Assembly: GCA_016462095.1 (NCBI GenBank)
Contig: JAEMTW010000021.1
Coordinates: forward strand, 5,593 to 15,730
Length of the DNA stretch: 10,138 bases
Reading direction: 5' to 3'
Source: Thermoleophilia bacterium
GTDB lineage: Bacteria > Actinomycetota > Thermoleophilia > Gaiellales > F1-60-MAGs149
Numbering within the stretch: the first letter of the stretch is position 1; each line of letters begins with the position of its first letter. The position numbers were made by a program, and so were the translations under genes. The notes under the pieces are model-generated. The model had not been told where the DNA came from and searched no databases. It saw only the letters and a program-made list of their open reading frames with translations. This document shows positions 1-7,267 of the stretch, in pieces.

Positions 1-130
1 GGCGCCAGCGATGGCGTGCATGAGCTGCTGCATGGCGCGGGCTTTGCGTGCGCCCATGATGCAGAGGGCGCAGACAGAAACTGGCCCGCGGGCGCGCCGC
101 CGCCGCCCACGCACTGGACTGGCACCACCA
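1..130. other. Unassigned left-edge sequence upstream of the accessory gene
   Basis: Very GC-rich sequence before the likely start of the nitrile hydratase accessory gene. The accessory-gene frame stays open to the window edge, but its translation here is rich in Met, Cys and Arg and does not look like a folded domain. Another plus-strand frame closes with TGA at 21-23 and could be the tail of an upstream gene, though the few visible residues are not recognisable. On the minus strand an ATG at 57-55 opens a frame running off the edge (MGARKARAMQQLMHAIAGA) with good third-position GC. It could be a divergent gene start, but nothing confirms it. No function is assigned. Confidence 0.3.
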
Positions 131-385
131 TTGACCGGGCGTACTCCAGCAGCCCCGCCGCGGGCGAACGGCGAACTCGTCTTCGACGAGCCGTGGCAGG
201 CGCGTGCACTGGGCATGGGCGTCGTCACGATCGAAGCCCTCGGCATCGGTGCGGTCGAGTGGCGCGACGCGCTCGCCGACGCGATCACGCGCCACGGCTA
301 CGACCCGCAGGACGATCCGGCCTCCGCGTATTACGCGGCCTGGGTCGATGCCCTCGAGCGCCTCGTCGCCGCCCACGAGCACTGA
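131..385 (+). CDS. Nitrile hydratase accessory (activator) protein
   Basis: Small maturation factor for nitrile hydratase, the metalloenzyme that hydrates nitriles to amides. Proteins of this family resemble the N-terminal part of the beta subunit and help deliver cobalt or iron to the alpha-subunit cysteine site. The sequence shows the family's hallmark order: APPRANGELVFDEPWQARALG, then a helical stretch with VEWRDALADAITRHG, then the closing YYAAWVDALERLVAAHE. The TTG at 131 is chosen as start because it places a short leader (MTGRTPAAPPR) before the conserved core and gives 84 residues, near the family's usual size. An ATG at 11 would add an implausible Met/Cys/Arg-rich tail. No clear ribosome site precedes the TTG, and the frame is open to the window edge, so an upstream start or a fusion cannot be excluded. 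In known clusters this gene follows the alpha and beta genes, so these are expected just outside the window. Family call strong, start uncertain. Confidence 0.8.
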   Translation: MTGRTPAAPPRANGELVFDEPWQARALGMGVVTIEALGIGAVEWRDALADAITRHGYDPQDDPASAYYAAWVDALERLVAAHEH

Positions 386-473
386 GTGGACCTCCCTTTG
401 TCATGGGCTCCCGTCATGCGCCCTCTCACCTTTGCCGCTGATAATCGAACGATCAGGCGTCTTCAGCAGACCA

Positions 474-502
474 TTGACCTGGCCACCCTACGTCCCTAGA
501 GT
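474..502 (+). promoter_or_regulatory. Candidate leaderless promoter of the peptidase-transporter operon
   Basis: TTGACC (474-479), a 17-base spacer and TAGAGT (497-502) match the vegetative sigma pattern at 5/6 and 4/6 positions. The -10-like hexamer ends six bases before the ATG at 509, so transcription would start at or next to the A of the start codon. No good ribosome-binding site precedes that ATG, which agrees with a leaderless message. This would separate the operon from the nitrile hydratase locus. It rests on sequence pattern only. Confidence 0.5.
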
Positions 503-508
503 CATGCT

Positions 509-2437
509 ATGCCCGCTGCTCGCAGACAACGTCCGACCGGGTCAAAGCCCAAGACTGCTGCGCCACGAACGACCGATCCGGAGGCCTTGGCGCTCGCCGA
601 GAGCCTGCCAATCTCGGCCCGAAGGCTACGCAGCATCGTGCGTGATATCTCGTCGATCGGTTCGTGCGAGCTTGGCTTTCGTACGCCTGGCACCCCGGAG
701 GACCGCGCGACAGCTGAGTATGTCGCCACGTCCCTAAAGGATCTTGGCCTCGAAGACTGTGCCGTTGAGCGCATCCGCGTCGATGGTTGGCGCCTGCGCT
801 CGGCAAGCGTTGCGCTGGTTGGTGGGCGGACGTTTGAGGCCTCGGGGATGGGCGGCGTTCCTGGTACGTCCGCCAAGGGCATCACTGCACCGCTGGTCGA
901 TGTTGGTCGTGGCGACCACCAGCGCCTGCGTAAGCTCGATGTGACGGGCCGTATCGCGCTCGTCGACTGGGATTTGATGACGTACAACCCGCGCTTTACC
1001 GGGCTCGAGCTTGGCTTGCGTGGCGCGCGGGGCTTGATCGTCAGCTGCCCGCCCGGCGGACCGTACTACCAGGCCCCCAACGCGCTCGGCACCTTCCATT
1101 CGTCGTGGCACGATGGCGCGCCGCCGTTCGTGATGATTCGCAAAGAGGATGCGGCGCGAATCCGCACCTCGCTCGCGAAGGCGCCGCAGACCGTCACGTT
1201 GACACTCGACGCGACGCTCAAGCGTGACGCCACGGGCTTCAACTCGATTGGCTACCTCGGCAACGGCAACCCGAAGAAGCCGATCGTGATTGGCGCGCAC
1301 CACGACTGTTGGAATCGTGGCGCGTGGGACAACACCACTGGTGTCGCCGCGATGATCGTGCTCGCCGAGGCGCTGCAACGCGCTGGCATCGAGCCGAACC
1401 ATCGACTCGCGTTTAGTTCGCGCACGGGTGAGGAGTACGGCATGGTCGGCTCCGACTTCGACTGGTGCGTGGGCGCGTGGGAGCAGATCGCACGCACCCA
1501 CCCAGACTGGGGCGCCAAGGCGCCATTCCAGCTCTGCCTCGAGGCCAGCGGCCATCCGCGCATGCGCACGATCATGCTGACCTCACCCGAGCTCGCTCGT
1601 TGGTCGAGCGCAGCCTGTCGCACCGCAGAGGCGAAGGGCTGGTTGACGACAGGGTGGTACAGCAACCCGCCGTCGACGGGCACTGAGCAGTGGCCGTTCA
1701 TGATTAGTGGTGTACCAGGCGTCTCCGTCTTCAACTGGGAGGACTGGTTCCGCAAGGCCGAGTACCACACGACCTTCGACACGATCTCGCGCCTCGATTT
1801 CGACCACCTTGAGCGCATGACGCGGTTCTATGCGTACCTGCTCTTGATGGCAGACCGAGACCCCGACGGCATCCTCAACCATGCTGATCGTGCGCGGGAT
1901 GTCGTGCGTGCAACGCGCAATTGTGGAGTGCCAACGGCCGATCTCGAGCAGGCAGCCGCCAAGCACGCCAAGCAGCGTGGTCGCTCCGCCTTTACGCGTG
2001 TGGGCCGCGAACTCTGCGCCGTCGATGCCGACGGCGATACGTGTTACCCACACACGCAGACCGCCAAGGACCTCAAGAATCTGACTGCAGCGCAGGCCGC
2101 ACTGGCCGCAGGTAAGCCACGCCGCGCGGCGCAACTTCTGACCCGCGTCGGCGACAACTCCCCCGCGCCGTACATCGGTCGCGAGGTCTACGCGATCCAC
2201 CATCAGCGCCGCATCGACAACATGCAGAGCCAGCATTGGATTGCCTCGAGCCACCTTGCTGCGAGCCCCGACTTGTGGGAAGAGATCGCGGCCTTGCGCG
2301 GCGATCCCGATGCCCGCAAGCCTGGCCCATGGATCGACCGTTCGATCGCACGACACATTGCGAAATCTCGCAAATCCTTGACCCACCAAATCCGGAACAT
2401 GCAACGTACGCTCGAACGAACAGGACCCCGAACATGA
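509..2437 (+). CDS. M28-family zinc metallopeptidase with PA domain
   Basis: Predicted two-zinc peptidase/amidase of 642 residues, first gene of the operon. The N-terminal part (about 55-95) has the usual M28 lead-in GTPEDRATAEYVATSLKDLG. A PA-like (protease-associated) domain follows at about 95-235. The catalytic core begins at GAHHDCW. H264 and D274 are spaced ten apart, as in the glutamate carboxypeptidase II branch. D266 is the conserved acid after the His, E308-E309 in GEEYG supply the base and a ligand, E345 in LCLEASGH sits where most relatives have an Asp ligand, and H420 in EYHTTFDT is the last ligand. About 190 helical residues follow the core, an extension I do not recognise. There is no signal peptide or membrane segment, so it should act in the cytoplasm, probably on what the adjacent transporter imports. 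Its stop overlaps the next start (ATGA). The start at 509 is supported by the promoter spacing. Family sure; substrate unknown (aminopeptidase, carboxypeptidase or amide hydrolase). Confidence 0.88.
   Translation: MPAARRQRPTGSKPKTAAPRTTDPEALALAESLPISARRLRSIVRDISSIGSCELGFRTPGTPEDRATAEYVATSLKDLGLEDCAVERIRVDGWRLRSASVALVGGRTFEASGMGGVPGTSAKGITAPLVDVGRGDHQRLRKLDVTGRIALVDWDLMTYNPRFTGLELGLRGARGLIVSCPPGGPYYQAPNALGTFHSSWHDGAPPFVMIRKEDAARIRTSLAKAPQTVTLTLDATLKRDATGFNSIGYLGNGNPKKPIVIGAHHDCWNRGAWDNTTGVAAMIVLAEALQRAGIEPNHRLAFSSRTGEEYGMVGSDFDWCVGAWEQIARTHPDWGAKAPFQLCLEASGHPRMRTIMLTSPELARWSSAACRTAEAKGWLTTGWYSNPPSTGTEQWPFMISGVPGVSVFNWEDWFRKAEYHTTFDTISRLDFDHLERMTRFYAYLLLMADRDPDGILNHADRARDVVRATRNCGVPTADLEQAAAKHAKQRGRSAFTRVGRELCAVDADGDTCYPHTQTAKDLKNLTAAQAALAAGKPRRAAQLLTRVGDNSPAPYIGREVYAIHHQRRIDNMQSQHWIASSHLAASPDLWEEIAALRGDPDARKPGPWIDRSIARHIAKSRKSLTHQIRNMQRTLERTGPRT
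2422..2425 (+). promoter_or_regulatory. Ribosome-binding site fixing the binding-protein start
   Basis: AGGA lies eight bases before the ATG at 2434. Together with the ATGA overlap and the lipoprotein signal that begins exactly there, it supports this start over the in-frame ATG at 2236, which lies deep inside the peptidase gene. Confidence 0.5.
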
Positions 2438-4197
2438 TCTCGTCGCGCTCCCTCACCGCCCTCCTCACCCTCGCCATCACGGCCTGCGTCCTCGCGGCCT
2501 GTGGCAGTTCGACCGCGCCACAAAGCAGCGAGCCTGCGACCACAGCAGCCTCGGCAGATACAACGGCAACAGCCGCAGCCGACGCGAATGCCGACGTCAC
2601 GCTCGACAGTCCCCACCGTGGTGGCACGATGGAGATCCTGTGGAATGGCTTTGGATCATCGATCGATCCGGGCGTCGACTACGACGGCAACTGGACCTTG
2701 CTGCGTCTGACGAACGATGGTCTGTTGACGTGGAAGCGCGTCGCGGGACCGGACGGCAACACGCTCGTTCCGAACCTCGCCGAAGAGATTCCAACGCCGA
2801 CCGGAGACGGTCTGATCTACACGTTCAAGGTACGGTCGGGCGTCAAGTTCTCGACCGGACAAGAGGTAAAGCCAAGCGACTTTAAGGCCACGATCGAGCG
2901 GCAGTTCAAGCTGCCCGGCCCCGTGTCGAGCTTCTACGCCGTACTGCTCGGAGGCGACAAGTGCGCCTCGACGCCGAAGGCCGGTAAGAAGTGCGACCTC
3001 AGCCTCGGCATCGTTGCCGACGATGAGGCGATGACGCTGACGTTCAACCTCCTCAAGCAGGATTCCGACTTCCTGCAGAAGCTCGCACTCCCCTTCGCCT
3101 ACGTGTTGCCCGCCAACACGCCGCCGGAGGAGACAGGCGTCACGCCACTGCCAGCTACCGGCCCGTACATGATCGAGAGTTACAAGCCGGGTGAGAGCAT
3201 GGTGATGGTACGAAACCCCGAGTTCGTCCAGTGGTCGAAGGACGCTCAACCTAACGGCTACCCCGATCGCATCGAGTTCAACCTCGCGATCTTGCCAAAC
3301 GCAGGCACGACGCAGGTTGCCAATGGTCAAGCCGACTGGATCGCCGACCAGATCCCAGCCGATCGCCTCGGCGAGATCAGTGAGAAGTACCCGGAGCAGA
3401 TTACGATCAACCCGAATCCGCAGGTCTACCACATGGTGCTCAACGCGACGACCCCGCCGTTCGACGACGTTCGCGTGCGGCAGGCAATCAACTATGCAAC
3501 CGACCGTGCTGCGATCGTGCAGCTGTGGGGCGGACCGAAGCTGGCGCTGATCACGTGCCAGATCTTGCCGCCGAACTTCCCGTCCTACGAGGCGTACTGT
3601 CCGTTCACGCTCAACCCCGGGCCAACGTGGAGCGCGCCGGACATGCCGAAGGCTCAGGAGCTCGTTGATGCCTCGGGCACGAAGGGACAGAAGGTCGTGA
3701 TCATCTCAACCCCCGACGAGGTGACGACCGCAGTCAGCCTGTACTTCGTCTCGCTGCTCAAGCAGCTCGGCTATGAGGCCAGTATCAAGACCCTCCAGTC
3801 GGGTGTCCAGTACACGTACGTGCAGGACTCTGCCAACAAGGCACAGATGTCGATGAGTTACTGGTATCCGGACTATCCGGCTCCTGCCGACTTCCTCGAC
3901 ATCGTCGTCGGCTGCGGTGGCTACCACGAGAACAGCACGGCGAACCCGAACCTGTCGATGTTCTGCGACCCGGCGATCGACGCCAAGACGAAAGCTGCCG
4001 AGCAGATGCAGTTGACCGACCCGGCTGCTGCCGTCGCAATGTGGACGGAGGTCGACAAGCTCGTGACGGACGCTGGCCCGTGGGTGCCACTGTTCGTGGC
4101 CAGCAGGCTCGATTTTGTCTCGCCGCGCGTCGGCAACTACCAGAGCAACCCATCTGTCGTCGGCGGCTTCATGTTCGAGCAGGCTTGGGTGCAGTAG
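2434..4197 (+). CDS. Family-5 extracellular solute-binding lipoprotein (peptide-type ABC importer)
   Basis: Substrate-binding subunit of the importer encoded downstream, 587 residues, of the DppA/OppA/nickel-binding family. The signal peptide MISSRSLTALLTLAITACVL ends in a lipobox (L20-A-A-C23), so C23 should be lipidated and the protein anchored outside the membrane. A Thr/Ala/Ser-rich linker (about 25-55) precedes the folded part, which opens with RGGTMEILWNG. Typical family stretches are visible: PNLAEEIP, YTFKVRSGVKFSTG, ATGPYMIESYKPGE, and FDDVRVRQAINYATDR. D480 in YWYPDYPAPADFL aligns with the DppA aspartate that holds the ligand's alpha-amino group, which favours a peptide or other amine ligand. 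Six mature cysteines form three close pairs (C177/C187, C375/C389, C494/C511); the last corresponds to a known DppA disulfide, the others are inferred. Translationally coupled to the peptidase gene by a 4-base overlap. The exact ligand cannot be deduced; heme, glutathione or nickel-complex binders share this fold. Confidence 0.92.
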   Translation: MISSRSLTALLTLAITACVLAACGSSTAPQSSEPATTAASADTTATAAADANADVTLDSPHRGGTMEILWNGFGSSIDPGVDYDGNWTLLRLTNDGLLTWKRVAGPDGNTLVPNLAEEIPTPTGDGLIYTFKVRSGVKFSTGQEVKPSDFKATIERQFKLPGPVSSFYAVLLGGDKCASTPKAGKKCDLSLGIVADDEAMTLTFNLLKQDSDFLQKLALPFAYVLPANTPPEETGVTPLPATGPYMIESYKPGESMVMVRNPEFVQWSKDAQPNGYPDRIEFNLAILPNAGTTQVANGQADWIADQIPADRLGEISEKYPEQITINPNPQVYHMVLNATTPPFDDVRVRQAINYATDRAAIVQLWGGPKLALITCQILPPNFPSYEAYCPFTLNPGPTWSAPDMPKAQELVDASGTKGQKVVIISTPDEVTTAVSLYFVSLLKQLGYEASIKTLQSGVQYTYVQDSANKAQMSMSYWYPDYPAPADFLDIVVGCGGYHENSTANPNLSMFCDPAIDAKTKAAEQMQLTDPAAAVAMWTEVDKLVTDAGPWVPLFVASRLDFVSPRVGNYQSNPSVVGGFMFEQAWVQ

Positions 4198-4209
4198 TGC
4201 GCGGCGATC

Positions 4210-5271
4210 GTGAATGTTCCAACCTCACCCAGGGTGTCTGACGACACTCAACTAGGCCGCCTAGAGACCGCCGACTCGAGCCGCGGGACGTGGGCCTCTG
4301 GGCTCGTACGCGTGCGCCGAGACCGGGCGGCGATGCTGTCGCTCGTCGTCCTGCTCGTGATTATCATCGCGACACTGCTGGCGCCCGTCTACGCGTCGAA
4401 GGTCGCCAAGACCGACCCGTTCGCCTCAAACCTCTCGGGCACGATCGTCATCGATGGTCAGACGGTGCCGGTCATCCAACCCAACCCGACCGGTCTCGGC
4501 TCGACCCCGATTGGACCGACCTGGCAGGCACAGTACTTCTTGGGCGCTGACACGCAGGGGCGCGACGTCGCCGCGCGCCTGCTTTACGGTGGTCGCGCAT
4601 CGCTGATCGTGGGCGTCGCCTCGGCACTTGTCGCGTGCCTCATCGCCACGATCATCGGGCTCTTGGCGGGCTTCTCTGGCGGAATGATCGATGCGACGAT
4701 CTCGCGCCTGCTCGACATCGTCTGGGCCTTCCCGATCTATCTCCTCGCGATCGCCCTCTCGACCGTCCTGCTCGTACAGGGGCTCTCAATCGGACCAATT
4801 GAGGTCGACCCTGGGAGTCTCTGGCTGCCCGTGATCATTATCGGGTTCGTCTTCGTCCCCTACGTCGCACGCCCGGTGCGCGGCGAGGTGCTGTCGGTGC
4901 GGCGACGCGACTACGTCGAGGCCGCGATCGCGCAGGGTGCGCGCCGCCGGCGACTCCTGTTCAAAGAGATCCTGCCAAACGTCCTGCCAAACGTGATCGT
5001 GATCTTCCCACTGATGATCGCCGCCTGCATCCTGACCGAATCGGCGCTGTCGTTCCTATCGATTGGCGTACAGCCACCACAGGCCAGCTGGGGCACGATC
5101 ATCAACGGCGGCCAGGCCCAGCTCTACACCCGACCGATGGTCTCGATCTCCGCGGGTCTGATGATCGCGATCACGATCCTCGTGCTCAACATCCTTGGCG
5201 ATGGCGTGCGTGACGCACTCGATCCGCGCGCGAAGCTGCGTCTGCGTCGTCGTAAGCGGGAACAGGCATGA
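4210..5271 (+). CDS. ABC importer permease, DppC/OppC type
   Basis: One of two membrane subunits of the peptide-type importer, 353 residues. It has a cytoplasmic N-terminus with the family's Arg-rich lead (RVRRDRAAM), then TM1 at about 39-61. A large external loop (about 62-130) carries the DppC hallmark FLGADTQGRDVAARLLYGGR. Further helices lie near 132-157, 170-193, 206-224, 260-283 and 311-335, giving six in total. The ATPase-contact EAA loop is clear: DYVEAAIAQGARRRRLLFKE followed by ILPN, with E237-A238-A239. The external loop is longer than in E. coli DppC. Start: GTG at 4210, 12 bases after the binding-protein stop. No strong ribosome site is seen, and an in-frame GTG at 4234 is the alternative. 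The stop overlaps the next ATG (ATGA). This C-type gene precedes the B-type gene, the reverse of the usual dpp/opp order. Family call very secure. Confidence 0.93.
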   Translation: MNVPTSPRVSDDTQLGRLETADSSRGTWASGLVRVRRDRAAMLSLVVLLVIIIATLLAPVYASKVAKTDPFASNLSGTIVIDGQTVPVIQPNPTGLGSTPIGPTWQAQYFLGADTQGRDVAARLLYGGRASLIVGVASALVACLIATIIGLLAGFSGGMIDATISRLLDIVWAFPIYLLAIALSTVLLVQGLSIGPIEVDPGSLWLPVIIIGFVFVPYVARPVRGEVLSVRRRDYVEAAIAQGARRRRLLFKEILPNVLPNVIVIFPLMIAACILTESALSFLSIGVQPPQASWGTIINGGQAQLYTRPMVSISAGLMIAITILVLNILGDGVRDALDPRAKLRLRRRKREQA

Positions 5272-6239
5272 TCGCGTTCGCGCTGCGTAGAATCGCCTCG
5301 ATGATCGTGGTGTTGTTTGCGCTCAGCGTGATCGTGTTTCTGATCTTCTTCGCAACGCCAGGCATCGACCCAGCACGGCAAATGGCAGGGCGCAATGCGA
5401 CGCCGGAGACGCTCGCGGCGATCCGTTCGAACTTCGGGCTCGATCGACCACTCCCCGTCCAGTACCTGACGATGATGGATCGAATCGTCGTCAAGCGCGA
5501 TATCGAGTCGTACTCGAACCGTGGTGTGCAGGTGATTCCACAGATCATTGATGCCGCGCCTGTCACGTTCTCGCTCGTCTTCGGCGCGGCCGTGATTTGG
5601 ATCTTTGCCAGCATCAGCATCGGCCTGTTAGCAGCGTCGCTGCGCGGCACCATCTGGGACCCACTTCTGATGGGGGTGTCACTGATCGGCGTGGCGCTCC
5701 CTGTCTTCTGGCTCGGTGAGGTTGCCAACCTGATTACCCAACAGCGCTTTCACGACACCTTTTTGTTCTCGTGGGTACCACCACTTGGCTACGTGCCACT
5801 GACGGAGGACCCAATCGGGTGGTTTACGCATCTCGTAATCCCGTGGCTGGTGTTGTCTGTCCTGTTCGTCGGGTTCTACGCGCGAGTGCTGCGCTCGGAC
5901 ATCGTCAATTCGGAGAACGAGGACTACGTGCGCACGGCACGGTCGAAGGGTATTTCCGAGCGCCGCGTGCTGTTCCGCCACCAGTTGCGGACGTCGATGA
6001 TCACGTTCGTCAGCCTCTTCGGGCTCGACTTTGCGGCACTCGTCGCTGGCGGCGCGTTGCTCGTCGAGGTGGTCTTTGGCTTGCCCGGCGTTGGTCGTCT
6101 GACCTACCTCTCGCTGGCTGGCCTCGACCTACCGGTGATCATGACCACGGTTCTGTACGGCGCGTTCTTCATTGTCGTCGCGAGCGCGATTGTCGACATC
6201 CTCTACGCCTTCCTCGATCCACGGACGCGGGCCGCATGA
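5268..6239 (+). CDS. ABC importer permease, DppB/OppB type
   Basis: Second membrane subunit of the importer, 323 residues. TM1 spans about 10-32, followed by the B-type signature region: TPGIDPARQMAGRNATPE, then FGLDRPLPVQYL. The GDLGxS motif common after QY in DppB/GsiC proteins is not recognisable; the stretch reads RDIESYSNRGVQVIPQI instead. Five more hydrophobic segments follow. The EAA-type coupling loop is at about 219-240 (DYVRTARSKGISERRVLFRH), with R222-T223-A224 at the EAA position, an ordinary substitution in B-type subunits. The C-terminal part has the conserved LVEVVFGLPGVGRL, then a last helix ending in FLDPRTR. The start overlaps the preceding stop by 4 bases, with GGGA at 5258-5261 as a weak ribosome site. 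The stop overlaps the next ATG in the same way, suggesting coupled translation. Expected to pair with the C-type permease as a heterodimer. Confidence 0.93.
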   Translation: MIAFALRRIASMIVVLFALSVIVFLIFFATPGIDPARQMAGRNATPETLAAIRSNFGLDRPLPVQYLTMMDRIVVKRDIESYSNRGVQVIPQIIDAAPVTFSLVFGAAVIWIFASISIGLLAASLRGTIWDPLLMGVSLIGVALPVFWLGEVANLITQQRFHDTFLFSWVPPLGYVPLTEDPIGWFTHLVIPWLVLSVLFVGFYARVLRSDIVNSENEDYVRTARSKGISERRVLFRHQLRTSMITFVSLFGLDFAALVAGGALLVEVVFGLPGVGRLTYLSLAGLDLPVIMTTVLYGAFFIVVASAIVDILYAFLDPRTRAA

Positions 6240-7267
6240 GCAATTCGCCACTGCTTGAGGTCGTCGACCTTCGCGTCGAGTTTGAGACGGAGTCTGGACC
6301 GGTGACGGCTGTCGATGGCGTGTCGTTTGTCGTTGACGACGGCAGCGTGCTCGGCATTGTTGGCGAGTCGGGCTCGGGCAAGAGCGTGACGATGATGAGC
6401 GTGATGGGGCTGATCACAGACCCCAACGCGCGCATCACCGGCTCGATCCAGTACCGCGGCCAGGATTTGCTTGCCCTGCAGCGCGACGAGTGGCGTGGCA
6501 TCCGCGGGACGGAGATCGCGATGATCTTCCAAGACCCAATGACCTCGATGAATCCTGTCTACCGCGTCGGTTGGCAGATCGCTGAGCAGATTAGTGCCCA
6601 CACCGCACTGTCGCGCAAAGACGTGCGCCTCCGCGTCCTCGAGTTGATGCAGCAGGTTGGGATTCCCGATGCGGAGCAGCGAATCGACGACTTTCCACAC
6701 CAGTTCTCTGGTGGGCAGCGCCAGCGCCTGATGATCGCAATGGCGTTGTCGTGCCGCCCGCGGCTGTTGATTGCCGACGAGCCGACGACGGCCCTCGACG
6801 TCACGATCCAGGCTCAGATCCTCGAGCTGATCCAGACCTTGGCCGCAGAGACCGAGGCAAGCGTCGTGCTGATTACCCACGACCTCGGTGTCGTGGCAGA
6901 GATGGCCGACACCGTGCAGGTGATGTACGACGGACGCATTGTCGAGGCGGGGACGACGGCGACGATCTTCAACGATCCGCGCCACCCCTACACGTGGGGC
7001 CTGCTTGGCTCGATGCCGCGGGTCGATCGCCCGCGCCCCGAACGCCTGACGACGATCCCCGGTGCGCCTCCCTCCCCTCACGATCGCCAGCCTGGCTGCG
7101 TGTTCGCACCGCGCTGCGTGCACCATCAGCCCGCCTGCGATGTCTCGCCCCCGCTGATCGAGCGCACCGGCGATGGCCACCTCGATGCCTGCATCCTGCC
7201 GCTCGATGAGCGCGCGCCCCTGCGCGCAGCGGTGATCTCTCCGACGGGAGCCGAGCATGAGCGCTGA
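6236..7267 (+). CDS. ABC importer ATPase, DppD/OppD type
   Basis: Cytoplasmic ATP-hydrolysing subunit, 343 residues. All nucleotide-binding motifs are present: Walker A GESGSGKS (43-50, K49), Q-loop in FQDPMTSMNP, signature FSGGQRQR (S158), Walker B LLIADEP with D181-E182, and switch H215 in LITHDLG. The oligopeptide-transporter C-terminal domain follows, with HPYTWGLLGSMPR and four cysteines, C288, C294, C301 and C319 (C-x5-C-x6-C-x17-C). Equivalent cysteines have been reported to hold an iron-sulfur cluster in some Dpp-type ATPases; that it does so here is inference. The ATG at 6236 is chosen because it begins the domain (MSNSPLLEVVDLRVEF) and forms an ATGA overlap with the permease stop. 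The frame stays open further upstream only inside the permease gene. It should form a heterodimer with the next gene's product. Family call secure. Confidence 0.94.
   Translation: MSNSPLLEVVDLRVEFETESGPVTAVDGVSFVVDDGSVLGIVGESGSGKSVTMMSVMGLITDPNARITGSIQYRGQDLLALQRDEWRGIRGTEIAMIFQDPMTSMNPVYRVGWQIAEQISAHTALSRKDVRLRVLELMQQVGIPDAEQRIDDFPHQFSGGQRQRLMIAMALSCRPRLLIADEPTTALDVTIQAQILELIQTLAAETEASVVLITHDLGVVAEMADTVQVMYDGRIVEAGTTATIFNDPRHPYTWGLLGSMPRVDRPRPERLTTIPGAPPSPHDRQPGCVFAPRCVHHQPACDVSPPLIERTGDGHLDACILPLDERAPLRAAVISPTGAEHER
7246..7250 (+). promoter_or_regulatory. Ribosome-binding site of the second ATPase gene
   Basis: GGGAG sits six bases before the ATG at 7257, inside the end of the preceding ATPase gene. 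It is the clearest Shine-Dalgarno-like sequence in the operon and supports the 11-base overlap start. Confidence 0.5.

Noticed and set aside
402..423. GGGC...GCCC hairpin after the accessory gene as a terminator
   Set aside because: A four-base stem with a large loop and no T-run does not qualify.
16..441. Plus-strand open frame overlapping the nitrile hydratase accessory gene
   Set aside because: Pro/Arg-rich translation with no domain. The overlapping frame carries a clear conserved family core, so this is a high-GC shadow.
2236..2433. Possible N-terminal extension of the binding protein
   Set aside because: It would lie inside the peptidase gene and bury the lipoprotein signal, which must be N-terminal; the start at 2434 has AGGA and the ATGA overlap.
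5771..6235. Possible N-terminal extension of the first ATPase
   Set aside because: The extension is an alternative frame within the permease gene, whose conserved sequence is clear. The ATPase domain begins at 6236.
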